From Planctomycetota bacterium (GTDB lineage Bacteria; Planctomycetota; Brocadiia; JAJRTI01), in NCBI GenBank assembly GCA_024278415.1, contig JAJRTI010000305.1:1-5353 (forward strand): DNA of 5,353 bases. Reading direction: 5' to 3'. Position 1 is the first letter of the stretch; every line of letters starts with the position of its first letter. The position numbers were made by a program, and so were the translations under genes. Of this stretch, positions 1 through 5,353 are shown piece after piece. Under the pieces are notes generated by a model. It saw only the letters and a list, made by a program, of their open reading frames with translations, was not told where the DNA came from and did no database searches.

Positions 1-1374
1 GCACCAACCGGGGAGAATGTCCCTGTGCGCGTCCAGGAGATCGTCCATGAGCGCGCAGATCGCTTTCGTCGAGAGCACGGCCGACGCGAGGGGCGACAGG
101 AGCGCGGCGTGGTAGATGTGGTCTCGGTTTTCTTCGAGCAGGGCGCGCGTGGTCAGCTCCTGCACGTTGAGGTTGGTTTGTATGATCGCCGCGCATTGGG
201 GCGGCAACTCGCCTACGTAGGTCGGCTGGATGCCGTTCGAGTCGGTCATGCAGGGCACTTCGACGCACGCGTTGTCAGGCAGATTGCTGATCAGGCCGGT
301 GTTGAGCACGTTGCCGTTGAACTTGAACAACTCGCCGGTCGCGATCGCGTTGCAGATGCCGGCCGCGTACTCGCCCGATGCGCGGTCCGGGATACGGAAG
401 GCTTGCACGTCCTCGCCGACCTCCGCGTGGCCGAGGCGCATGCGAGAGCGGGGCTTGAACCGAATCTCGCCGCCGTCCGCGAGCATGTTGCGCCCGGCGC
501 GGAAGGCCTCCTCGACCTTCTCGTAGATCTCCACGTTTTCCGCGCTGCGGAGGAGATACTCGTCGATCGCGACGTCGTATTCCTCGATCAGATCGTCGCT
601 CTTGATGAAGTAGGGCAGGTACTCCGACAGGTGGAAGCTCGACTCGGTCATGAAGTATCCCAGCCGCCTGAACATCTCCTGCCTTACGAGTTCCTCGTGC
701 TTGTGCGTCGTGTCGAAGGCCTTCATGATGAGCGGGTACGCGTCCTGGCCGTCGACTTCGTACTTCAGGAAGAAGGCCAGATGGTTGATGCCCGCGCAGA
801 GATAAGTCACGCGCTCGAACGGCACGCCGATGAAGCGGGCCAGCTTGTGCGCGGTCCCGAACACGCCATGGCAGAGGCCGACGGAGCGAATCGTGGAGCC
901 GCGCAGCATCGCGGCGAGGAGCATGCCCATGGGGTTGGTGTAGTTGAGGAGGTGGGCATTGGGGCACACGCGCTCCATGTCGTGGCAGATGTCGAGCATG
1001 ACCGGCGCGGTGCGCAAGGCGCGTGAGATGCCGGGCACGCCCATCGAATCGCCGATCACGAGCTTGAGGCCGTGGCGCCTGCACACGTCGAAGTCGACTT
1101 GCGTGGCCGCGTCGCCGCCGACTTGGATCATCGTGATGACGAAGTCCGCGCCATCGAGGGCCTTCACCCGGTCGGTGGTCGACATGAACGTCGCGTTGGC
1201 GCCGCGCTTTTCGTTGACGACCTGCATGGTGTTCTGCGCGAAATCCAGGCGGTCCGCGTCGATGTCCATGAGGCGGAAATCCGCGTCGCGGAACGCGTCG
1301 TGGAAGAGGAGGTCATTGAGCAGCTTCTTGGCAAAGGTGACGCTGCCGGCTCCGATGATGGCGATCTTTTGCAT
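1..1374 (-). CDS. Glycoside hydrolase family 4 enzyme (alpha-galactosidase / alpha-glucuronidase type), 3' end cut by the window
   Basis: The 458 visible residues start at the ATG complementary to 1372-1374, six bases after a GGAGA ribosome binding site. No stop codon occurs before base 1. The N-terminus IAIIGAGSVTFAKKLL (residues 4-19) is the GH4 nucleotide-binding glycine motif. MDID (36-39) follows as the NAD-side acidic strand. GDSMGVPGISRALRT (108-122), NYTNPMG (144-150), GLCHGVFGT (166-174) and CAGINHLAF (193-201) match the MelA/AglA branch of GH4. In that family the Cys and His corresponding to C168 and H198 bind the catalytic divalent metal, and hydrolysis goes by an NAD-dependent oxidation-elimination mechanism in the cytoplasm. 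No signal peptide is seen. Family members run to roughly 450-480 residues, and the visible end resembles the family C-terminus, so probably only a few to a few tens of residues are missing. Substrate is uncertain: the fold resembles alpha-galactosidases, but the tetrad CHGV (168-171) differs from the CHSV of MelA. It is the last visible gene of the minus-strand cluster. Confidence 0.93.
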   Translation of the reverse strand, partial: MQKIAIIGAGSVTFAKKLLNDLLFHDAFRDADFRLMDIDADRLDFAQNTMQVVNEKRGANATFMSTTDRVKALDGADFVITMIQVGGDAATQVDFDVCRRHGLKLVIGDSMGVPGISRALRTAPVMLDICHDMERVCPNAHLLNYTNPMGMLLAAMLRGSTIRSVGLCHGVFGTAHKLARFIGVPFERVTYLCAGINHLAFFLKYEVDGQDAYPLIMKAFDTTHKHEELVRQEMFRRLGYFMTESSFHLSEYLPYFIKSDDLIEEYDVAIDEYLLRSAENVEIYEKVEEAFRAGRNMLADGGEIRFKPRSRMRLGHAEVGEDVQAFRIPDRASGEYAAGICNAIATGELFKFNGNVLNTGLISNLPDNACVEVPCMTDSNGIQPTYVGELPPQCAAIIQTNLNVQELTTRALLEENRDHIYHAALLSPLASAVLSTKAICALMDDLLDAHRDILPGWC

Positions 1375-1380
1375 TCAGGG

Positions 1381-1385
1381 TCTCC
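1381..1385 (-). promoter_or_regulatory. Ribosome binding site of the GH4 gene
   Basis: The minus strand reads GGAGA, then six bases (CCCTGA), then the ATG of the GH4 gene. This fixes the start codon. The site lies only seven bases downstream, in the direction of transcription, of the foot of a perfect 8-bp hairpin (1393-1412). Confidence 0.75.
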
Positions 1386-1387
1386 GC

Positions 1388-1413
1388 AGTAGCCGCATGC
1401 GCCAGCATGCGGG
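1388..1413 (+). repeat. REP-like palindromic element, copy A
   Basis: A 26-base unit beginning AGTAGCC and ending GCGGG. Inside it, CCGCATGC (1393-1400) and GCATGCGG (1405-1412) form a perfect 8-bp inverted repeat around the four-base loop GCCA. The unit recurs in the same orientation at 1435-1460 with one difference, and in inverted, more diverged form at 1479-1503. Conserved flanks with a short GC-rich palindrome in an intergenic gap are the hallmarks of bacterial REP/BIME-type elements. Membership of a genome-wide family cannot be tested from this window. Confidence 0.75.
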
Positions 1414-1434
1414 CAAGGTCGTAGTGGTGGTGGT

Positions 1435-1460
1435 AGTAGCCGCACGCGCCAGCATGCGGG
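1435..1460 (+). repeat. REP-like palindromic element, copy B
   Basis: Direct repeat of the unit at 1388-1413, with 25 of 26 bases identical and a 47-bp offset. The single change (T to C at 1444) turns one stem pair into C/A on the plus strand, which is G/U in RNA read from the minus strand. The hairpin would therefore still pair fully in the gene-sense transcript. The spacer between copies A and B (1414-1434) includes a short GTR-type simple repeat, GTAGTGGTGGTGGTA, at 1421-1435. Confidence 0.75.
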
Positions 1461-1478
1461 AATGCGAGACCTGCGATC

Positions 1479-1503
1479 CCCGCACCCTGGCGGGCGCGGC
1501 TAC
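1479..1503 (-). repeat. REP-like palindromic element, inverted and diverged copy C
   Basis: Read on the minus strand this matches 21 of 25 positions of the core of copy B, including the conserved GTAGCCGC start, the GCCA loop and the TGCGGG end. The differences fall in the stem: relative to copy A, two base pairs are replaced by other Watson-Crick pairs (T-A to C-G, and G-C to C-G), and one A-T becomes G-T. A pair of direct copies plus an inverted one resembles a BIME arrangement. Confidence 0.65.
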
Positions 1504-1512
1504 AGGGTGCGG
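1480..1512 (-). other. 10-bp perfect stem-loop just after the CBM9-like gene
   Basis: CCGCACCCTG (1480-1489) and CAGGGTGCGG (1503-1512) are exact reverse complements around a 13-base loop. The stem begins six bases after the TGA of the CBM9-like gene. No T-tract follows on the minus strand, so it is not a classical intrinsic terminator. It could protect the 3' end of the upstream message, act as a weak pause site, or simply be part of the repeat element. It shares bases with the copy C hairpin, so the two folds exclude each other. Confidence 0.6.
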
Positions 1513-1518
1513 CCGCGG

Positions 1519-2508
1519 TCATTCCGCGAGCAACTGCTCCATGAGGAAGCGATACTTCAACTCGTACGATCGCTGCTTGAGGTCGGTGGCCTTCGCGACG
1601 AACGTCCGCACTTCGGGGATGGGCGCGCGGGCGGGTTCGGCCGCGAGCGCCGCGATGCGCTTCCAGGCTTGGGCCAGATCCTGCGCCTCGGCCCGCATGC
1701 CCGGGGCGGCCGCGGCTTTGGCAATCGGAGCTTCGTACTCTCGCCCGGCCCGCGCCAAGTCCTTGATCTGCTGGGTCAAGTGCTCGCGGTAGGGCAAGTT
1801 CAGCTTCAGAGCAACCCGCGCGGCTTGCTGCGGCGACAGCGAACGGCCTTGGAATGCAAGGACCGCGAAACTCTCGGGCTCGCGGAACTGGGCCGAGAGC
1901 GGAGGCCAAGTCGTGAACCTGTCCCCGCCGGAGGAATACTCCCAGATGTTCCGGCAGAACGCTCCGCGCCATTCCGCGCCGGCGGCCGGCGTGGAGCCGA
2001 AGCAAGTGAAGGGGATCTCGACTTCCACGGACCAAAAGTCCTCGCCCTTCATCGTGGCCGCGGTCCAGTCGTTGATGCTCACCTTGTCTCGGCCCGCGCC
2101 CATGGTGCGAGCGCCGGACGTGTTCACGATGAACTGGAAGATCGCCGCGGCGCCCGGCCGCTGAAGGAACAACTCGACGCCGTTGTCCAGCCACAACCGG
2201 TCGCCGTCCTTGCGGGCGTCAGCGATCCGCTTGATGTCCGGCTCTTCGCAGTCCATGGAGATGTACAGCGCGTTCGTCGTCCACCCAACCCTCACGGTGG
2301 ACTGCTTGGCGAAGGTGTATCCTCCGCCAAGGACGTGGAAGCCCGTCAGGCCGGGGACCGTCTTCCATGCCGGGTCGTCCCGGACATTGCCGTCGATGGT
2401 TGGGGCCGTCGCAAGCCGGTACACGGGGCAGACCGGCCTCTCAGCCGCGCTCGCGGTTGGCGGCGCGAGCCATGCGAAGAGCGTTGTCAGAATGAGCAGG
2501 GTTCGCAT
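1519..2508 (-). CDS. Secreted protein with CBM9-like carbohydrate-binding fold and helical C-terminal tail
   Basis: A complete 329-residue protein starting at an ATG seven bases after AGGAGA. The N-terminus has a Sec signal peptide: MR, a hydrophobic stretch at 4-14, and a likely cleavage after ASA (19-21). Residues about 28-222 show the hallmarks of the carbohydrate-family-9-like beta-sandwich: APTIDG (35-40), DDPAW (44-48), ALYISMDCEEP (80-90), LDNGVELFL (107-115), WSVEVEIPF (159-167), WRGAFCRN (180-187) and a closing strand WPPLSAQFREPESFAVLAF (201-219). Proteins with this domain bind glycans outside the cytoplasm and often lack catalytic activity. No hydrolase domain is visible here. The remaining hundred or so residues (about 225-329) are rich in Ala, Glu, Lys, Arg and Leu and look helical. 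I do not recognise that part; it could be an oligomerization or surface-association segment. The gene lies between two glycosidase genes on the same strand, so a substrate-binding role is plausible, but its ligand is unknown. Confidence 0.88.
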   Translation of the reverse strand: MRTLLILTTLFAWLAPPTASAAERPVCPVYRLATAPTIDGNVRDDPAWKTVPGLTGFHVLGGGYTFAKQSTVRVGWTTNALYISMDCEEPDIKRIADARKDGDRLWLDNGVELFLQRPGAAAIFQFIVNTSGARTMGAGRDKVSINDWTAATMKGEDFWSVEVEIPFTCFGSTPAAGAEWRGAFCRNIWEYSSGGDRFTTWPPLSAQFREPESFAVLAFQGRSLSPQQAARVALKLNLPYREHLTQQIKDLARAGREYEAPIAKAAAAPGMRAEAQDLAQAWKRIAALAAEPARAPIPEVRTFVAKATDLKQRSYELKYRFLMEQLLAE

Positions 2509-2515
2509 GGGATTA

Positions 2516-2521
2516 TCTCCT
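2516..2521 (-). promoter_or_regulatory. Ribosome binding site of the CBM9-like gene
   Basis: The minus strand reads AGGAGA, then TAATCCC (seven bases), then ATG. This near-consensus site supports the start at 2508 and fits the signal peptide beginning directly at that Met. Confidence 0.8.
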
Positions 2522-2647
2522 GAAGAACGAATGCTGAGTGGCAGTGTTGTGCGTAGCCCAGTATGCGTTTCGTGCCTTCACCATCGGGAACGGTCACGAA
2601 AAGCAAGAAGTTGCGCGGTGTGCGTACACTCTCGGCAGCGTATTGCA

Positions 2648-2678
2648 TATTGCGTATCTTGCATCGCGATACGCAATA
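2648..2678. repeat. Perfect 11-bp inverted repeat in the gap between the GH42-like and CBM9-like genes
   Basis: TATTGCGTATC (2648-2658) and GATACGCAATA (2668-2678) are exact reverse complements around a nine-base loop. A further half-unit, CGTATTGCATA at 2639-2649, overlaps the left arm; its GTATTGC can pair with GCAATAC at 2673-2679 in a second register. The stretch is AT-richer than the surrounding genes. It lies 77 bases after the stop of the GH42-like gene and about 140 bases before the start of the CBM9-like gene, so it could be an operator, an mRNA stem-loop or an interspersed palindromic repeat. No T-tract follows the stem on either strand, which argues against an intrinsic terminator. 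Apart from this and the ribosome binding site, I see nothing definite in the gap 2509-2755. Confidence 0.65.
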
Positions 2679-2755
2679 CCAAACAGCGAACCTGCGCTCC
2701 ACACGCCACGTCTTGCCTCTGATCCAGGGAACTGTGCGAGCAGAGATAGGGGGCA

Positions 2756-5353
2756 CTACCGCTCTGTGACGCGGATGCTCGCGCGGGCAGTCTGGCCCGA
2801 GATGACGTCGCGCGCGACGATCTGCCAGACGCCCGGCGCGTCGTTGAGCGCGGGCGTCCACGTGCCGACGAAGACGCCGTCCGCGGCCTTCACGTTGCGG
2901 GCGTAGTGCTGGACGGCCTTGCCCTTTGGGTCGAGGAACGCCAGGCGGAGCACGTGGGCGCCCGGCGTGCCATCGGCCTGGATCGTTGCCGTCAGCGGGG
3001 CCGCGGAGCCTCGCGGCACGCGGCTGGGAGACTCGAGCTTGAGCGCGGCCACTCGGTAGGGCAGCAAAGCGAAGATCTTGGCGCGGCCGGGTTGGAGCAT
3101 GGTGTCGCAACTGGACGCGCGGCCGAGATACTTCCCAGCCCGCACGTCGTAGATGTGCGCGGTCTTGTCGAAGCGAATACGGGCCGGGCTCGGCTGCGGG
3201 ATCTCGGCTTCCTTGAACGTGTACGCCCAACTGATTCGCGGCAGGCTTGGGAGGACGCCGATCAGATCGCCGTCGCCTAGCTTGAACCGCCCCGTTTGGC
3301 ACATGGGCAGCGGGGGATCAATCTGCACGGCCGGCTTGACGCCGGCGCGTGCGAGCAGGCTGCGCATCACAGCGCGCAACGGAGCGCCGGCCTGCCAACC
3401 GATGTAGTCGACCTTTCTGTCCTCGGCTTTTGCCCTCCCGAACCACCAACTCTTGCGCTGGCCGTAGTAGGCCGGGAACGCGACGTTGAGCAACACGGCT
3501 CGCCCTTTGCCCGCGGCGTTCAGTATCAGCGCCGGCGCGCGATCCGCATTGGCGGCCGCGCGGCCGGACACGAGCTTGAGCGACGCGTCCACCGCGTATT
3601 CGGGAAGCTGGCCGGAGAAACCGAGCCGCGCGCTGGGCTCGATCGTGACCGCGGCGGTCTTGAACGCGGCCGCTCGGGTGTCCTGCCGGACGCCGAACAG
3701 GCCGTCGAGCGCGCCGGCCGCGCGCGGTGCGCCGTGCTCGTCCGTGACGGCTGGGCGCACGTCCGCGATGACCGTTCCCCCGCGCGCGGCGAAGGCCCGG
3801 ATCTCTTCGACTTCGGCGTCGGACATGGCCTGGGCCATACACAGGAACAGCACCTTGAAGCGCGAGCGCCTCAGAATGCCGGCCTTCACTTGCTCGCTCG
3901 CCACGATCCGGGACTGGAGGCCGAGGTCTTCGAGCAAGCAGCTCAAGGCGGCGTACGCGTCGTTGATCTTCGGCATGTCCTTCGTGATCGTGTTGACGTG
4001 CACGCTCGGAGGCGAGTGCAGGATTGCGATGCCGTCGTTCTGGTACGTGGAGAGCATCATGAGCTTGCCGATGCCTCGCTTGATCTCGCGCACCTCCTGG
4101 CAGTGCGCATCGAAGTACGGGTAAAGCGAGAGGTCGTAGGCCACGACGCCGCCCGCGCCGCCAAAGCCCATCCAGGTCCAGAACGAGTTTGCACCTCGGA
4201 AGAGCGTCATCCACGGGAACCAGCGCATGTAGGGCTCGTTCATGTTCGAGGGGTACCCGCCGGTCCACCCGCCGCCAAAGAGAATCCCCGGCCCGCCGAA
4301 GTCGCGGACCGCGTCCACGATGTAACGCCGGAAGTAGAGGTTGTTCAGGTCCATCGCCTTCATCAGCTTGTAGTGGTCCGCCGCGCGGAAGCTGTCGATG
4401 ATGGTGTCCGACCCCTCGTAGCCCACTCGGGCGCTGGGGACGATCTCTCGAATGACTTTCCGGCCGTAGGCGAAGATGCCCGCCCAGACTGATTCCATGT
4501 GGAGTCGGTGGTCGACCCACGCCGCGTAGCGGCCGGTTTTCTTGGCTTCGTCGAGCGTGATGGGCATGACCTCGTCCCACGAGCCGTAGGACGCGCCATA
4601 CTCCTTGTTCAGTTTGGCGAGGTCGCCGCGATACTGCTTCTTCACGTACTGGCGGAACGACGCGATGCACGTGGGCGAAAAGCAAAGGTCGTAGCGCCCG
4701 GTCACGAAGTGGCACTCATCGCCAAGCGAAAAGTCGTTCGTCGAGAAGGGCGCGGCCTGCTTCGCTTTTTGCACGAGCTTCTCCTTGACCTCCGTCCTGT
4801 ACGCCGGGTCGGTCAAACAAGGAACCCGCACGAGGTCGCCCTTGGCGCGGCCTCGGTTTGGGTTGTACCCGTCGGTCTTGGTGTCGATGAATCGGGTCGC
4901 GTACGGGAGGTGCCACAGGTTCTCGCGGATAGCCCATTTGCTGAAGCCGGTGTATTGCGTATCGATGCCGCAACGCCGGAGTTCACGCGCGATGTAGGGG
5001 GACAGGTAGGAGGCGCCGCTCAGGCTCTGCCACATGACGAAGCGCACGTCCTCCCGGTCCGGGAAGAAGTCCGATAGCGGCGCGACCTTCCGCTTGGCAT
5101 CGACGGCCGCGTCGCCGTCCAAGAGGGTCGCCGTAACGGTTTGGAGGATGGAGAGCGAGGGGATGCCCTCCATGGCGAACGGCGTCTGGGCTTGCCCTGC
5201 ATTGATCCGCACGTCCTCGGTGGCAAGCAGCCGCCCGTAGTTGTCGGATAGCTCCAGGCGCAGCTTCATGCCATCGCGTACGCCCTCGAGCGCAACCGTT
5301 CCCGCGACCGCTTCGTCCCTCGTGAAGCTCTCCCGCGCCAGCGCGAGATCGGC
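2756..5353 (-). CDS. GH42-like multidomain glycoside hydrolase (beta-galactosidase trimerization-domain protein), N-terminus cut by the window
   Basis: An open frame of 865 residues runs from the window edge to a TAG at 2756-2758. The Met encoded at 5267-5269 is unlikely to be the start: the 28 residues before it are in frame and continue the same Ig-like beta domain. Numbering from that Met, an N-terminal beta domain ends near 60 and a TIM barrel spans about 75-400. SLGDECHF (181-188) resembles the GH42 strand-4 acid/base motif, with Glu185 as candidate acid/base. It is followed by a Cys-containing loop (CFSPTC, 196-201) and FRQYVKKQY...LAKLNKEYG, which strongly resemble GH42. Residues about 410-530 fit the glutamine-amidotransferase-like trimerization domain (ILHSPPSV near 416; MAQAMSDAEVEEIRAF; AARGGTVIADVRP). 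A beta domain follows, and a last Ig-like domain (about 745-837) has HYARNV and LNDAPGVWQIVARDVISG. GH42 enzymes cleave beta-galactosides, but activity here is uncertain because the usual nucleophile Glu is not evident. Any signal peptide would lie outside the window. It is the first visible gene of the cluster. Confidence 0.88.
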   Translation of the reverse strand, partial: ADLALARESFTRDEAVAGTVALEGVRDGMKLRLELSDNYGRLLATEDVRINAGQAQTPFAMEGIPSLSILQTVTATLLDGDAAVDAKRKVAPLSDFFPDREDVRFVMWQSLSGASYLSPYIARELRRCGIDTQYTGFSKWAIRENLWHLPYATRFIDTKTDGYNPNRGRAKGDLVRVPCLTDPAYRTEVKEKLVQKAKQAAPFSTNDFSLGDECHFVTGRYDLCFSPTCIASFRQYVKKQYRGDLAKLNKEYGASYGSWDEVMPITLDEAKKTGRYAAWVDHRLHMESVWAGIFAYGRKVIREIVPSARVGYEGSDTIIDSFRAADHYKLMKAMDLNNLYFRRYIVDAVRDFGGPGILFGGGWTGGYPSNMNEPYMRWFPWMTLFRGANSFWTWMGFGGAGGVVAYDLSLYPYFDAHCQEVREIKRGIGKLMMLSTYQNDGIAILHSPPSVHVNTITKDMPKINDAYAALSCLLEDLGLQSRIVASEQVKAGILRRSRFKVLFLCMAQAMSDAEVEEIRAFAARGGTVIADVRPAVTDEHGAPRAAGALDGLFGVRQDTRAAAFKTAAVTIEPSARLGFSGQLPEYAVDASLKLVSGRAAANADRAPALILNAAGKGRAVLLNVAFPAYYGQRKSWWFGRAKAEDRKVDYIGWQAGAPLRAVMRSLLARAGVKPAVQIDPPLPMCQTGRFKLGDGDLIGVLPSLPRISWAYTFKEAEIPQPSPARIRFDKTAHIYDVRAGKYLGRASSCDTMLQPGRAKIFALLPYRVAALKLESPSRVPRGSAAPLTATIQADGTPGAHVLRLAFLDPKGKAVQHYARNVKAADGVFVGTWTPALNDAPGVWQIVARDVISGQTARASIRVTER

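Noticed and set aside
25..1026. Long plus-strand open frame opposite the GH4 gene
   Set aside because: It lies antisense to a clearly recognised GH4 gene. Its translation is low-complexity, rich in Arg, Ala, Val and His, as expected from the mirror of GC-rich coding DNA.
1388..1460. Minimal CRISPR-like array (two 26-base repeats with a 21-base spacer)
   Set aside because: There are only two direct copies. The spacer is a GTR-type simple repeat, an inverted diverged copy follows, and no cas genes are seen. REP-like elements explain the pattern better.
1480..1512. Intrinsic terminator after the CBM9-like gene
   Set aside because: The stem is strong, but no T-tract follows on the minus strand.
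2509..2755. Sigma-70 promoter for the CBM9-like gene
   Set aside because: A -10-like CATACT on the minus strand (around 2561-2566) lacks any reasonable -35 partner at the usual spacing.
2487..3302. Minus-strand open frame bridging the GH42-like gene end and the CBM9-like gene start
   Set aside because: It overlaps the end of the GH42-like gene in another frame and runs through a palindromic intergenic gap. Its composition is unlike a real protein.
3296..4715. Overlapping long open frames on both strands inside the GH42-like gene
   Set aside because: Their translations have biased, repetitive composition and no recognisable motifs, whereas the minus-strand frame 2756-5353 has family motifs throughout.
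5267..5269. Met as the start codon of the GH42-like gene
   Set aside because: The frame stays open to the window edge and the 28 residues before this Met continue a beta-sandwich domain. I see no convincing ribosome binding site before it.

Overview
This is a GC-rich bacterial fragment with three genes, all on the minus strand and all apparently about carbohydrate handling. In transcription order (right to left) they are: a large multidomain glycoside hydrolase related to family GH42 (2756-5353, its N-terminus cut by the window edge); a secreted protein with a CBM9-like carbohydrate-binding fold (1519-2508, complete); and an NAD/metal-dependent glycoside hydrolase of family GH4 (1-1374, its last residues cut by the left edge). 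The domain architecture of the large protein (TIM barrel, glutamine-amidotransferase-like trimerization domain, C-terminal Ig-like domain) and the secreted CBM9-like protein are typical of gene clusters in Planctomycetota, Lentisphaerota, Hydrogenedentota and similar lineages. That placement is inference from gene content and is only moderately supported.

Layout: coding DNA fills most of the window, with two gaps. The 247-bp gap between the GH42-like and CBM9-like genes (2509-2755) holds a perfect 11-bp inverted repeat made of iterated TTGCRTA-like units, plus the ribosome binding site of the CBM9-like gene. The 144-bp gap between the CBM9-like and GH4 genes (1375-1518) is nearly filled by three copies of a 25-26 bp REP-like palindromic element, two direct and one inverted. 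The stems show compensatory base changes. The inverted copy can also take part in a second, competing hairpin just after the CBM9-like stop codon. No tRNA, rRNA, insertion sequence or CRISPR array is visible.

How the genes may work together: the same orientation and lack of an obvious terminator between them are compatible with one transcript, but gaps of this size also allow separate promoters, and none could be identified. The CBM9-like protein has a clear signal peptide and would act outside the cytoplasm. The GH4 enzyme needs NAD and should be cytoplasmic. The location of the GH42-like protein is unknown because its N-terminus lies outside the window. A plausible reading is binding and initial attack on a galactoside- or uronide-containing glycan outside, then final cleavage of an alpha-linked sugar inside.

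The most unusual points are the covarying REP-like trio, the apparent loss of the canonical GH42 nucleophile in an otherwise intact barrel, and a GH4 active-site tetrad (CHGV) that may indicate uronide rather than galactoside chemistry.
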